DNA of 58,864 nt, from contig JAGBPZ010000167.1 of NCBI GenBank assembly GCA_017633115.1, positions 1-58,864 of the forward strand, written 5' to 3'. Of the stretch, positions 26,868 to 36,557 are shown in pieces (position 1 is the first letter of the stretch; each line of letters opens with the position of its first letter). Position numbers and translations under genes: made by a program. The notes beneath the pieces were generated by a model that was given only the letters and a program-made list of their open reading frames with translations, made no database searches and was not told where the DNA came from. Origin of the DNA: Erysipelotrichaceae bacterium (GTDB taxonomy: Bacteria; Bacillota_I; Bacilli_A; Erysipelotrichales; Coprobacillaceae).

Positions 26868-29263
26868 TAGTGTTCCACCTTTGTCAAATGCCAGATATCT
26901 CTGACATAGTCTTCGATTGTACGGTCACTTGAGAAATGACCACTCTTTGCGATATTCACAAGACACATTCTTGCCCACTTCTGGCGATTTTGATATAGAG
27001 CACAGATTCGTTCCTGAGCTGCTACGTAACTCTGGAAGTCAGCAAGTAAGAAGTATTCATCATTACGTGACATGAGTTCATCAAAGATCATCTTGAATTC
27101 TTCTCTTGAGTGAGAGAATGTGCCATCTACTAATGAATCGATGACTCTCTTAATGCGGTAATCATTGTTGTAATAATTCCATGCACTATATGTATTTGAT
27201 TTCTTAAGATCTTCAACTTCGTCATCCTTCATACCGAAAATCACGATATTGTCATCACCAACAAGTTCAGCGATTTCAACATTGGCACCATCTAATGTAC
27301 CTAAAGTAACAGCACCATTCATCATGAATTTCATGTTAGATGTACCACTTGCTTCTTTACCAGCAGTTGAAATCTGTTCAGAGATGTCAGCTGCAGGAAT
27401 AATCTTTTCAGCAATTGTAACACCATAGTTTTCAATGAAGACGACCTTCAGATACTTATTAGTTTCTGGGTCATTATTAACGACATCAGCAACACTGTTG
27501 ATGAGCTTGATGACCTTCTTAGCGAAGTAGTAAGATGGTGCAGCTTTAGCGCCAAAGATAAATGTATGAGGATAGATGCGGAAATGACGATCATCTTTCA
27601 TACGCTGATACAGATAGATGACATGCATGATATTAAGAAGCTGACGTTTGTACGCGTGAAGTCTCTTAACCTGAATATCAAAGATAGAGTTAACGTCAAC
27701 ATCAATACCATTATGTTCTTTGATGTAGTCAGCAAGAATCTGTTTACGCTGCTGCTTAACGTTGAAGAATTTGCTCTGAGTGATGGAATCATCTGCATAA
27801 GCTAATAAATCTTCAAGTTTATCTGGATCTTCAACCCAGGCATCAGTGATATCTTCAGCTAATAATTCTCTTAACTGAGGGTTACAGTAAGCAAGCCAAC
27901 GACGATGAGTAACACCATTAGTCTTGTTGTTGAATTTGCCAGGATATAATCTGTTGAAATCAACCATTTCACGATTCATTAAGATATCAGAGTGAAGCTG
28001 AGCAACACCATTGACAGAGAAACTGCCGACGATACCTAAATGAGCCATACGTACCTGACCATCATAAAGAATTTCAACACGTTTCATTAATGCTGGTTCA
28101 CCATCAGAATGTTCTTTAACATAGCCAACAAAACGTCTGTGAATTTCTTCAATAATCTGGTAAATACGAGGCAGTAAGCTCTTCATGGTTTCGATAGGCC
28201 ATTTTTCTAATGCTTCTGCTAAGATTGTGTGGTTTGTATAAGCACAAGTCTTGTTGACAATTGCCCACGCATCATCCCATTCCATTGAGTATTCATCAAT
28301 GAAGATACGCATTAATTCAGGAATGACTAATGTTGGGTGTGTATCATTTAACTGAATAACGTTCTTTTCATGGAAATTAGATAAATCAGGATAAACACGT
28401 AAGTGAGCACGTACGATTGAGTTTAAACCGGCAGCAACAAAGAAGTACTGCTGTTTCAAACGTAAGACACGGCCTGCTAAAGTTGAATCATCAGGATAAA
28501 GTGTCTGACAAATATCATTAACTTCCTGAGCATACTGACGGAAGTCTATATTATCAGGAATGTTTTCACTTGGTTCAGGTTTCCAAAGTCTTAAAGTATT
28601 AGTAACAGTTGTGTTGTTGCCAACGATTGGGACATCATAAGGAACGGCACGAACGCATTCAGCATCGATATGTTTCCATTTACTGTTTTCATAATCCCAT
28701 ACAACTTTACCCCAGAACTTAACATCGACAGCATGTTTAGGTTTTCTTACTTCCCATTGATAACCAAGGCGGAGCCACTGATCTGGTACTTCAACCTGAT
28801 AACCATCTTTGATGATCTGTTCAAAGAAACCATATTCGTAACGAATGGTATGACCAAATGCAGGATATGACAATGAAGCCAGTGAATCCATGAAACATGC
28901 AGCCAGTCGGCCTAAGCCCCCGTTACCTAAAGCAGCATCGGTTTCCAATTCTTCAAGTTCATGGATGTTGATACCATAATCAGCTAAGCCTTCTTTCGCA
29001 ATGTCATAAATACCGAGGTTCATCATATTATTGACTAAAAGACGGCCAATTAAGAATTCCATTGAGAAATAGTGTAACTGTTTCTGCTGATTATTCTGGA
29101 TGTCCATTTTAGACTTTGTCCAGTTAACGGACGCATAGTCACGTACCATTGTTTCCAATACCATGAATTTTTCAGTTATGTGAGACTCTTCTACGGTACG
29201 GCCATAAGATTCGATAATACGCTTTGAAAATTCGTATTTAAATTCTTCCTTAGTTTTAAACAT
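26867..29263 (-). CDS. glgP: Glycogen phosphorylase
   Basis: The 798-residue enzyme releases glucose-1-phosphate from glycogen by phosphorolysis. Family features are LGNGGLGRLAACFMDSLA near 110-130, HLRVYPDLSNFHEKNVIQLNDTHPT in pieces around 290-310, KRLHAYKRQLLN, and the PLP-lysine site GTSNMKFMMNGA near 640. Length matches bacterial GlgP/MalP (about 800). AGGGGGG precedes ATG 29263. It lies 25 bases after glgB, making a synthesis-and-breakdown operon glgB-glgP. Confidence 0.97.
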   Translation of the reverse strand: MFKTKEEFKYEFSKRIIESYGRTVEESHITEKFMVLETMVRDYASVNWTKSKMDIQNNQQKQLHYFSMEFLIGRLLVNNMMNLGIYDIAKEGLADYGINIHELEELETDAALGNGGLGRLAACFMDSLASLSYPAFGHTIRYEYGFFEQIIKDGYQVEVPDQWLRLGYQWEVRKPKHAVDVKFWGKVVWDYENSKWKHIDAECVRAVPYDVPIVGNNTTVTNTLRLWKPEPSENIPDNIDFRQYAQEVNDICQTLYPDDSTLAGRVLRLKQQYFFVAAGLNSIVRAHLRVYPDLSNFHEKNVIQLNDTHPTLVIPELMRIFIDEYSMEWDDAWAIVNKTCAYTNHTILAEALEKWPIETMKSLLPRIYQIIEEIHRRFVGYVKEHSDGEPALMKRVEILYDGQVRMAHLGIVGSFSVNGVAQLHSDILMNREMVDFNRLYPGKFNNKTNGVTHRRWLAYCNPQLRELLAEDITDAWVEDPDKLEDLLAYADDSITQSKFFNVKQQRKQILADYIKEHNGIDVDVNSIFDIQVKRLHAYKRQLLNIMHVIYLYQRMKDDRHFRIYPHTFIFGAKAAPSYYFAKKVIKLINSVADVVNNDPETNKYLKVVFIENYGVTIAEKIIPAADISEQISTAGKEASGTSNMKFMMNGAVTLGTLDGANVEIAELVGDDNIVIFGMKDDEVEDLKKSNTYSAWNYYNNDYRIKRVIDSLVDGTFSHSREEFKMIFDELMSRNDEYFLLADFQSYVAAQERICALYQNRQKWARMCLVNIAKSGHFSSDRTIEDYVRDIWHLTKVEH

Positions 29264-29288
29264 TATTTACCCCCCTCAAATAATAATG

Positions 29289-31286
29289 TTATCGATTGTA
29301 TGCATCATCAAGGACTTTCTGTGCAGCTGCCAGTTTTTCATTAGCTGCTTTGAGTTCAGCTTCTGCTTTGGCAATTTTAACTTTTGCTTCCTTGATGTCT
29401 TTTTCTGCTTTCTTAGTTGCCAGTGTTTCTTTACCATGATAAGCAAAGATTGCAGCACTAAATGGTGCTAATCTAATATTGATATACTGGTCTTCGCTAT
29501 TTGTTTTGCCTGGGATACTATGCAATGGTTGCTTGTTTGTGAAGTTAGAACCAGTGTAGTAATCAGTTTCTGTATTGATGATTTCTTCATATTCACCTTT
29601 GAATGGAACAGGCAGTTTGTAAACATCATGACTGTTACCAATAAAGTTCATAACAGCAACGATGCAATCACCATCTGGTGCAAATCTTGCATAAGCGAAT
29701 ACGCTCTGTTCATGATCATCAACAACCATCCATTTGAAACCATCATTATAGTAATCATACTGATAGAGTGATGGATGATGCTGAACGACTGCATTCAAAT
29801 CTCTGAAGAAACGATGGAATGAATCGTGTTGTGGGAATTTCAAGATATCCCAACCAAGAGCTTTTCTTTCATCCCATTCCTTATATTCTGCTAATTCATT
29901 ACCCATGAAGTTCAGTTTTTTGCCTGGATGAGTCATCATATAAACATATAATGATTTAGCCTGAGCAAATTTCTGATCGTTGTTACCCCACATCTTATCA
30001 AGGATCGTACCTTTTGAGTGGACAACTTCATCATGTGAGAATGGCAGGATAAAGTTTTCACTATAGAAATACATCATTGAGAATGTTAATAAGTTATGGT
30101 CATACTGACGATAAACTGGGTCTTCTTTAAAGTATCTCAGTGTATCGTTCATCCAGCCTAAGTCCCACTTATAGTCAAATCCAAGACCACCAGCTGCTGG
30201 GGCACGAGTAACCTGTGGGAAGTCGGTACTGTCTTCAGCAATAAGCATAACACTTGGACATACTTCATTCATACGTGTATTCATGCGTTTCATGAATTCA
30301 ACAGCGCCATCATTCTGGCCAATGAATTTATTGCCCTTCCAGTAAATCAGATTGCTGACAGCATCGAAACGAATACCATCAATATGGTACATTTCAGCCC
30401 AGAAGTGTACTGCACTCATCAAGAATGAACGTACTTCGTCTTTGCCGAAATCAAAATAGACTGAATCCCATTCAGTATAACGACGATTGATATCATCATA
30501 TTCATAGAGCCAGCCGCCATCAAATTGATATAATCCATGAGCATCTTTAACGAAATGTGCTGGCACGAAGTCCATAATAACACCAATTCCATTAGTATGA
30601 CAAGTGTCAATAAAATGCATCAACTGCTTTGGATTACCATAACGGCTTGTTGCACTAAAATAACCTGTTGCCTGATAACCCCAAGATCCATCAAATGGGA
30701 ATTCGTTCAAAGGCATCAGTTCGATATGAGAATAATGGTTTTCTTTAACATATGGAATCAACATATTTGTTAATTCTTCATATGAATAGAATTCACCGTC
30801 TTCTTCATCCGTAAATTCTTTCTTTAATTTCCATGAACCTAAGTTAGCTTCATAGATGTTCATTAAGCGATCAAAATTCTTAGTACGAGTTTTCATCCAA
30901 TCGCCATCCTGCCAAGCAAAGTTTTCTAAATCATAAACTTTTGAAGCAGTACCAGGACGAATTTCACTGAAGAATGCATATGGGTCTGCACGGTCTACCA
31001 GCTGTCCTGTTGGCGTTTCAATACGGTATTTGTAGAAGTCAAATTGTTCAACTTCTTCTACAAATAATGTCCAAATACCACCATCGAGATAGCGCTCCAT
31101 CTGGTGTTTTTCACCATTCCATTTGTTGAATTCACCAACAACCTGAATACTTTTAGCGTGTGGTGCATAAACTGTAAAGCGTACCCCTTTTTTGCCCTTA
31201 TTATTTTCAAAGTGGGCACCAAATACCTTATAAGCTTCTAAACATTTCCCTTCGTGGAAAAGTTTAATCAAAAAATTATCTAACAT
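29289..31286 (-). CDS. glgB: 1,4-alpha-glucan branching enzyme with a coiled-coil tail
   Basis: The 665-residue GH13 enzyme makes alpha-1,6 branches in glycogen. The order is a CBM48-like N-terminal domain (about 25-105), a catalytic barrel with DGIRFDAVSNLIYW, LIAEDST and FSHDEVVHSKG, and a C-terminal beta domain ending near APFSAAIFAYHG (about 604-615). About 50 extra residues follow (KKAEKDIKEAKVKIAKAEAE and onward), a Lys/Ala/Glu-rich helix with clear heptads. This tail is absent from ordinary GlgB. First gene of the glgB-glgP-DUF1292 operon; the glgC, glgA and glgD genes are not in the window. Confidence 0.95.
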   Translation of the reverse strand: MLDNFLIKLFHEGKCLEAYKVFGAHFENNKGKKGVRFTVYAPHAKSIQVVGEFNKWNGEKHQMERYLDGGIWTLFVEEVEQFDFYKYRIETPTGQLVDRADPYAFFSEIRPGTASKVYDLENFAWQDGDWMKTRTKNFDRLMNIYEANLGSWKLKKEFTDEEDGEFYSYEELTNMLIPYVKENHYSHIELMPLNEFPFDGSWGYQATGYFSATSRYGNPKQLMHFIDTCHTNGIGVIMDFVPAHFVKDAHGLYQFDGGWLYEYDDINRRYTEWDSVYFDFGKDEVRSFLMSAVHFWAEMYHIDGIRFDAVSNLIYWKGNKFIGQNDGAVEFMKRMNTRMNEVCPSVMLIAEDSTDFPQVTRAPAAGGLGFDYKWDLGWMNDTLRYFKEDPVYRQYDHNLLTFSMMYFYSENFILPFSHDEVVHSKGTILDKMWGNNDQKFAQAKSLYVYMMTHPGKKLNFMGNELAEYKEWDERKALGWDILKFPQHDSFHRFFRDLNAVVQHHPSLYQYDYYNDGFKWMVVDDHEQSVFAYARFAPDGDCIVAVMNFIGNSHDVYKLPVPFKGEYEEIINTETDYYTGSNFTNKQPLHSIPGKTNSEDQYINIRLAPFSAAIFAYHGKETLATKKAEKDIKEAKVKIAKAEAELKAANEKLAAAQKVLDDAYNR

Positions 31287-31315
31287 GGCTAAGATCTCCT
31301 TCCATACTTACTATC

Positions 31316-31321
31316 ATTATA
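31316..31321 (-). promoter_or_regulatory. -10 box of the glgB promoter
   Basis: A perfect TATAAT on the minus strand lies about 30 bases upstream of the glgB start. The -35 region is weak, so activation may be needed (inference). Confidence 0.45.
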
Positions 31322-31390
31322 CAATAAGCATGAGGAAAATTCATTCAAATTAAGCCACTTTCCTATTTTTGATGTCGCAATTTTATAACT

Positions 31391-32377
31391 TTATTTCACA
31401 ATAAATTCACTAACGTTTTCAATCATGAAGGTTGTTGTACCATCATCATTGATAATTTTAGTCAAAGTACCATTAACATAGTCTTCAACATTCATAGAAA
31501 TCTCAATTTCTGTATCAGTCACAATTTTACAACGTTGCAATGTTTTGGTCAGTGGCAATGCTTTAATGACGTCATCTTCTTTGATACCAAGATCTTCAAG
31601 CATGACCTCTGCTTCTTCACTGGCCTGATAATCATTAGCTAATACTTTTTTGACCAATGCCATTGGCTTAACTGGTTCGTTGTCCATTACAGCCTGAACG
31701 ATTTCATTCTTCAAGGCTGGTAAAACACCATTTCCATTGACGTGATGAACTTCGTTAAGTTGATTAGCGACGCGCTTCATTGTATTAAACTTTTGACGAT
31801 CTGTCAGGGTTTCTTCCCCTTTGATCCATTCTGAATTGAGATAAGTATCCATACGTCCATTGATAAGATATTTCTTTTCAATCAAAGATATGTATCGGTC
31901 TTCAAGATTGATGACGATGGCTTCATCAATGGCCTGTCCCTGTGTTGGCAATACTTGTTTTCTGGTAATGCGAACATTATCAGATTCAACAACTGAGACA
32001 TCCGTATATTTATAATTCAGTTTGACTATCGCAACAACATGGACACCATCCTGATAACAATCGGCATAGAGAACATTGCAGTTTGGCATTTCTTCAATCT
32101 GAGACCCTAATGCAAACAGCTTCTCAGTAATCTGTTTGGCCTGACTCTTGAAGTTATCTTCACTTTCAAGCATCTGATCACCACGTAAAAGAAGTTCGTG
32201 CAAACTAGCGACACTCAATCTTTTTAACTGTGCTGAATAGAGGGCTTTTTCGAGCTTCTTGTGATAATAATCATGTGTCGTATCATTAATTGCTGCGAAG
32301 TCTTTGCTTAAATGTATTTTTCGATGTTCAAAATCAATCATATGAACAAGGATTTTATTGATTATAATTGTATTCAT
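31391..32377 (-). CDS. Nucleoid-associated protein (YejK/NdpA, NA37 family)
   Basis: The 328-residue cytoplasmic protein has the family layout: an N-terminal IINKILVHMIDFEHRKIHLS, a central domain of about 130 residues, and a C-terminal region ending in FMIENVSEFIVK. Related to E. coli YejK (37-kDa nucleoid protein), which copurifies with nucleoid DNA and topoisomerases; in Firmicutes the role is not established. GAGGTG precedes ATG 32377. It is divergent from an S24-type repressor gene, and candidate operators lie between them. Confidence 0.8.
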   Translation of the reverse strand: MNTIIINKILVHMIDFEHRKIHLSKDFAAINDTTHDYYHKKLEKALYSAQLKRLSVASLHELLLRGDQMLESEDNFKSQAKQITEKLFALGSQIEEMPNCNVLYADCYQDGVHVVAIVKLNYKYTDVSVVESDNVRITRKQVLPTQGQAIDEAIVINLEDRYISLIEKKYLINGRMDTYLNSEWIKGEETLTDRQKFNTMKRVANQLNEVHHVNGNGVLPALKNEIVQAVMDNEPVKPMALVKKVLANDYQASEEAEVMLEDLGIKEDDVIKALPLTKTLQRCKIVTDTEIEISMNVEDYVNGTLTKIINDDGTTTFMIENVSEFIVK

Positions 32378-32569
32378 TTAACACCTCGCCCCGTCATTAT
32401 AACAAAATTCTCATTTTAGTCAAACTGCCACAAAGAATTACCATTTATGTCACATAATAGACTAACTCTATGTGACTAAAAGCCTTCAAAATTTGATATA
32501 TTTTTTTAACGGATTCCATTCTATTTCATAATAATTTGGAAGATGTTATAATATTATTGGTGATACAAT
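32378..32569. promoter_or_regulatory. Divergent control region with palindromic sites
   Basis: The palindrome TTATGTCACATAA (32445-32457) and a related inverted half TATGTGAC (32469-32476) lie about 70-100 bases before the repressor start. The repressor promoter is TTTCAT (32524-32529) / TATAAT (32547-32552) with a 17-base spacer. These palindromes are candidate binding sites for the S24 repressor itself. Confidence 0.5.
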
Positions 32570-33166
32570 ATGGAACTCAAAGAATTAATTGGAAATTACA
32601 AAAGAAAACACCAGTTGACAAACACCGAAATCGCTAATCGTCTCAATGTCACTAAAGCAACTGTTTCAAGATGGTTGTCCGGCGATGTTAAACGCGTTCA
32701 AGGAGAGACAATGGAACGCCTCAATCAGCTATTTGGTTATGACGTCGATAAACTCCTCAATGGGCAAATTTTTGAATTCAAAAAGCCAGTCCTTGGTTAT
32801 GTCAAAGCTGGCTATGATATGTTTGCTGAAGAAAACTATTTAGGCCTTGAGCCGGTCACAGAAAGCGAAGAAAGACAGGGTGACTTCTTCCTTAGAGTGG
32901 TAGGCGATTCGATGATTGGGGATGGCATTGTTGATGGATCACTTGCTTATGTTTTGCGTTGCCAGGATGTCGACAGCGGCACAATCAGTGTTGTTTTAAT
33001 CGGCGATGATGAAGTGACAATCAAGCGTGTCATCAAAAAATCAGATATGATAGTGTTAGAATCTTCCAATCCGCAAGTTCCAAGTCGTTATTTTACTGCA
33101 AATGAAGTGAACCAGCTACCAGTTCAGATCATTGGCAAAGTTGTATACGTTAAAACTGTATATTAG
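32570..33166 (+). CDS. LexA-like repressor: XRE HTH plus S24 autoprotease
   Basis: The 198-residue protein has an XRE-type HTH at about 1-60 (TNTEIANRLNVTKATVSRWL) and a C-terminal S24 peptidase domain. The catalytic Ser is in VGDSM (S114) and the Lys in VTIKRV (K152), spaced like LexA. An Ala-Gly pair (A80-G81 in GYVKAGYD) sits where LexA/CI-type repressors self-cleave. It may be an HdiR-like or SOS-type regulator that derepresses on DNA damage (inference). No prophage genes surround it. The next gene's ribosome binding site overlaps its stop codon. Confidence 0.88.
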   Translation: MELKELIGNYKRKHQLTNTEIANRLNVTKATVSRWLSGDVKRVQGETMERLNQLFGYDVDKLLNGQIFEFKKPVLGYVKAGYDMFAEENYLGLEPVTESEERQGDFFLRVVGDSMIGDGIVDGSLAYVLRCQDVDSGTISVVLIGDDEVTIKRVIKKSDMIVLESSNPQVPSRYFTANEVNQLPVQIIGKVVYVKTVY

Positions 33167-33179
33167 GAGGCAAAGTAAA

Positions 33180-33707
33180 ATGAAATTATTTGATGAATTA
33201 GGCAGCAAAGTAAAAGATTTAAAAAACAAAGTTGATACTGATGACTTAAAAGAAAGAGCAAAGAAGCTCGGTAATCAGGTTGCTGATGTCACTACTGATG
33301 CCGTTAATCAGGTTAAAGATTCTGAATTCGGTAAAAAAGCTCAGGAACTCTCTTCAACAGTTAAAGACAACGTCCTTGATGCAGCAGACAAAGTTGCTGA
33401 AACTCCAGTAGGCAACAAGGCTAAGATGGCTGGCAAGAGCGTTGTTGGCGGCTTTAAAGGTGCAGCTGCAAATGTTGATACTGAAACAATCAGTGACAAA
33501 TTCTCTGAATTAGGAAAAGCATTAGTTCAAGGTGCTAAAGATGCCAAAGATGGTTTCATTGAAGGTGCAAAAATTGAACAGCCTGTAGTTGAAGATGTCG
33601 TAGAAGAAATCAAAGAAACAGTTGACGAAGTTGTCGAAGAAACTGAACAGACTGTTGAAGAAGTCACTGAAGACGTTGTCGAAGAAGTAGAAGAAACAAT
33701 TGAATAA
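33180..33707 (+). CDS. LEA/apolipoprotein-like amphipathic repeat protein
   Basis: The 175-residue, highly charged, low-complexity protein has no membrane span. The first two-thirds has 11-residue-like amphipathic helices (VKDLKNKVDTDDLKERAKKL; DAADKVAETPVGNKAKMAGK), as in LEA or YtxH/general-stress proteins. The last 45 residues are strongly acidic, built from repeated VEE/VVEE units. ATG 33180 follows AGGAGG, which overlaps the repressor stop, so the two are coupled. It is likely a stress protein under the S24 repressor (inference). Confidence 0.7.
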   Translation: MKLFDELGSKVKDLKNKVDTDDLKERAKKLGNQVADVTTDAVNQVKDSEFGKKAQELSSTVKDNVLDAADKVAETPVGNKAKMAGKSVVGGFKGAAANVDTETISDKFSELGKALVQGAKDAKDGFIEGAKIEQPVVEDVVEEIKETVDEVVEETEQTVEEVTEDVVEEVEETIE

Positions 33708-33716
33708 TATGATTGA

Positions 33717-33742
33717 AGCGTGCTCGAAAGCACGCTTTTTTT
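33717..33742 (+). terminator. Terminator of the repressor operon
   Basis: The 8-bp stem AGCGTGCT/AGCACGCT with a CGAA tetraloop (33717-33736) is followed by a T-run. Confidence 0.95.
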
Positions 33743-33789
33743 TACTTATAAGAAACAAAAAAACCGCCATTGGCGGTTGTATTTTCAAA

Positions 33790-33866
33790 TGGGGCGACTA
33801 GTCAGGATCGAACTGACGAATGCTGGAGCCACAATCCAGTGTGTTAACCACTTCACCATAGTCGCC
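33790..33866 (-). tRNA. tRNA-His (GTG)
   Basis: The cloverleaf is complete: the acceptor pairs GCGACTA with TAGTCGC, the extra G at -1 pairs with C73 (the histidine identity element), the anticodon loop is TTGTGGC with GTG, and the T arm has GTTCGAT. The 3' CCA is encoded. Confidence 0.97.
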
Positions 33867-33882
33867 ACCTAGGACAATGTTG

Positions 33883-33911
33883 ATTATATAGAAAAACCAA
33901 AACATTGTAAA
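33883..33911 (-). promoter_or_regulatory. tRNA-His promoter
   Basis: TTTACA and TATAAT on the minus strand are separated by 17 bases, ending about 17 bases before the tRNA 5' end. Confidence 0.75.
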
Positions 33912-34187
33912 GAAAAAAATACTTTTTTATACTCGCGATATATTTTTCTCTTTTTACAATGCACAGAGCCTTAACTGATTAGTCTGCATTTATCTTCGAA
34001 AATTCAATAGGTATTCTATGACCTTATATTATTTAAACAGACAAAACAACAACTCGTCACTGTATTTTGAATATTAAAGTCCAAATTGATATTTACTCTT
34101 ATCTAAGCACTTGACAATAAAACGGGGTAAGTGTAAGCTAACTATGATTAAACATATTACGTTTTAGCTTTGAAAGGTGAATTAAAT
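33912..34187. promoter_or_regulatory. Leader region of the feo operon
   Basis: No gene is seen here. TTGACA at 34111-34116 is followed, after a 17-base spacer, by a weak TAAGCT (34134-34139). The stretch around 34130-34150 (GTGTAAGCTAAC) is a possible metal-regulator site, but I cannot match it to a Fur or DtxR consensus. AAAGGTGA precedes the feoB ATG. Confidence 0.35.
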
Positions 34188-36545
34188 ATGAATAAGATTA
34201 CATTAAATCAACTCACTATAGGTCAATCCGCAGTCATTGACACTGTCGGTGGCGAAGGTGCTTTAAGACAGCATCTGCTTGATATGGGTATCATTCCTGG
34301 TGCTGAAGTGACCTTAACGAAATTCGCACCAATGGGTGATCCTTTAGAATTACGACTACATGGATACGAACTCACACTACGTCTTGATGATGCTCAAAAA
34401 ATCGGCGTTACGTTGATTGATAAAGTTCACGAGTCACAAATAAGTGAGCCTATTATGTCCCACAGCTTCCATCCAGGTCTTGGTGAAGAAGGAAAATTCC
34501 ATCCTAAAGGTACTGGTAATCCCCTACCTGATTCAGAAACATTGACATTTGCTCTGGTTGGTAATCAGAACAGTGGTAAAACTACATTGTTTAATCAGCT
34601 GACTGGATCAAATCAACATGTTGGTAACTTCCCTGGAGTCACTGTAGACCGTAAAGATGGACCGATCAGAGGACATAAAAATACCATGGTAACAGATTTA
34701 CCTGGTATTTATTCAATGTCTCCTTATTCCAGTGAAGAACTGGTTTCAAGAAACTTTGTCCTTAACGACCATCCAAAAGCAGTCATCGACATTGTCGATG
34801 CTACAAATATCGAACGTAATCTTTATCTGACAATGCAGTTATTGGAAATGAATATTCCAGTTGTCGTCGCTCTTAATATGATGGATGAATTGACAGGCAA
34901 TGGCGGTACCATTGATGTTAATGAAATGGAAGCTATGTTGGGTACACCAGTTGTACCGATCTCAGCAGCCAAGAAACAAGGCATAGATGAACTCGTCAAC
35001 CATGCCATCCATATTGCAAAGTATCAGGAAAAACCGCTGCGCCAGGATTTCTGTAGCCAGGATGATCATGGGGGCGCTGTACACAGATGTTTACACGCCA
35101 TTATCCATTTGATTGAAGATCATGCTCAGCGTGCTGAATTACCATTACGCTTTGCAGCAAGTAAATTGATTGAAGGTGATCAGCTCATTCTCAATCAGCT
35201 CAACCTGGATGATAATGAAAAAGAAATGATGGAACATATCATTCTTCAGATGGAAAAAGAACGTGGTCTTGACCGCAGTGCTGCTATTGCGGATATGCGT
35301 TTTGCGTTCATCCAAAAAGTCTGTGATGCCTGTGTTAGAAAACCAGTTGAAAGCAAAGAACATGTACGCAGTCAGCGTATCGACAATATTCTAACTGGTA
35401 AATGGACAGCCATCCCATTGTTTATTGCGATTATGGGGTTGGTCTTCTATCTGACATTTAATGTCGTTGGAGTCTGGTTACAGGATTTACTTGCACTTGG
35501 TGTTGAATCACTCACAGGTCTTGTGGATGAAGCCATGACAGCAGCACATATCAATGAGATGCTCCATGGTCTTATTATCAATGGTATCTTTGAAGGTGTC
35601 GGCAGTGTTTTGAGCTTCCTGCCTATCATCATTACGATGTTCTTCTTCCTGTCATTACTTGAAGACAGTGGCTACATTGCTCGTGTTGCCTTCTTCATGG
35701 ACCGCATTTTACGCCGCTTAGGTTTATCAGGTCGCAGTATCGTACCTATGTTGATTGGCTTTGGCTGTACAGTACCTGCTGTTATGGCGACACGTACACT
35801 TCCAAGTGAACGTGACCGTAAAATGACTATTCTTTTAACACCATTTATGAGTTGTACTGCAAAATTACCTATCTATGCATTCTTCGTTGATGCATTCTTC
35901 CCTAGACATAAGGCACTGATTATGACTGGTCTTTATGTCTTAGGAGTTGTCATTAGTATTTTAATCGCACTTATTTATAAAAAGACCCTGTTTAAGGGTG
36001 AAGCCGTTCCATTCGTTATGGAATTGCCTAATTATCGTATGCCTAGTCCAAGAAATGTCATGCAGCTCTTATGGGAAAAATCACGTGACTTCTTACAGCG
36101 TGCTTTCTCAGTTATCCTGATTGCTACAATTGCCGTCTGGCTCTTACAGAGTTTCGACTTCCACTTTAATTTTGTCACTGATTCTCACAGTAGTATTCTG
36201 GCTGTCATTTCTGGATTCATGGCCCCATTATTCAAACCAATTGGTTTAGGAGACTGGCGTATTGTCACATCACTGATCAGCGGCTTCATGGCTAAAGAAA
36301 GTGTTGTTTCTGTCATGCGTGTCCTCTATAGTAATCAGGGTGGTGTTAAAGCTGCCATGACTGGATTAACTGCCGCTTCAATGTTGGTATTCAGTCTTCT
36401 TTATACACCTTGTGTTGCTGCTGTTGCTTCTATTAGACGTGAACTTGGCAGTAAATGGGCATGGTATGTTGTCATCTGGCAATGTATGATTGCTTATGCA
36501 GGGGCACTCATTGTACGTCTGATTGGCCTGATGATTGGTTTTTAA
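34188..36545 (+). CDS. feoB: Fused FeoA-FeoB ferrous iron transporter
   Basis: The 785-residue protein imports Fe2+. Residues 1-80 form a FeoA-type SH3 domain (LTIGQSAVIDTV, LLDMGIIPGAEVTL). A G domain follows, with G1 GNQNSGKT (125-132), G3 DLPGIYSMSPYSSEE (170-184) and G4 NMMDE. The C-terminal half has Gate segments and about ten spans, including GFGCTVPAVMATRTL with the conserved Cys. FeoA is normally a separate gene; fusion is known in some Firmicutes. ATG 34188 follows AAAGGTGA; TTG 34170 is rejected. The start of an operon with two small metal-binding membrane proteins. Confidence 0.96.
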   Translation: MNKITLNQLTIGQSAVIDTVGGEGALRQHLLDMGIIPGAEVTLTKFAPMGDPLELRLHGYELTLRLDDAQKIGVTLIDKVHESQISEPIMSHSFHPGLGEEGKFHPKGTGNPLPDSETLTFALVGNQNSGKTTLFNQLTGSNQHVGNFPGVTVDRKDGPIRGHKNTMVTDLPGIYSMSPYSSEELVSRNFVLNDHPKAVIDIVDATNIERNLYLTMQLLEMNIPVVVALNMMDELTGNGGTIDVNEMEAMLGTPVVPISAAKKQGIDELVNHAIHIAKYQEKPLRQDFCSQDDHGGAVHRCLHAIIHLIEDHAQRAELPLRFAASKLIEGDQLILNQLNLDDNEKEMMEHIILQMEKERGLDRSAAIADMRFAFIQKVCDACVRKPVESKEHVRSQRIDNILTGKWTAIPLFIAIMGLVFYLTFNVVGVWLQDLLALGVESLTGLVDEAMTAAHINEMLHGLIINGIFEGVGSVLSFLPIIITMFFFLSLLEDSGYIARVAFFMDRILRRLGLSGRSIVPMLIGFGCTVPAVMATRTLPSERDRKMTILLTPFMSCTAKLPIYAFFVDAFFPRHKALIMTGLYVLGVVISILIALIYKKTLFKGEAVPFVMELPNYRMPSPRNVMQLLWEKSRDFLQRAFSVILIATIAVWLLQSFDFHFNFVTDSHSSILAVISGFMAPLFKPIGLGDWRIVTSLISGFMAKESVVSVMRVLYSNQGGVKAAMTGLTAASMLVFSLLYTPCVAAVASIRRELGSKWAWYVVIWQCMIAYAGALIVRLIGLMIGF

Positions 36546-36557
36546 AGGAGTACTATC

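Noticed and set aside
32570-33707. Prophage remnant around the S24 repressor
   Set aside because: No integrase, phage structural gene or attachment repeat is seen; neighbours are chromosomal genes.
33522-33788. Minus-strand frames opposite the acidic LEA-like gene
   Set aside because: They are shadows of the repetitive GAA/GTT codons and have no ribosome binding sites.
34111-34187. Fur or DtxR box before feoB
   Set aside because: GTGTAAGCTAAC is only loosely palindromic; no match to a consensus could be made by eye.
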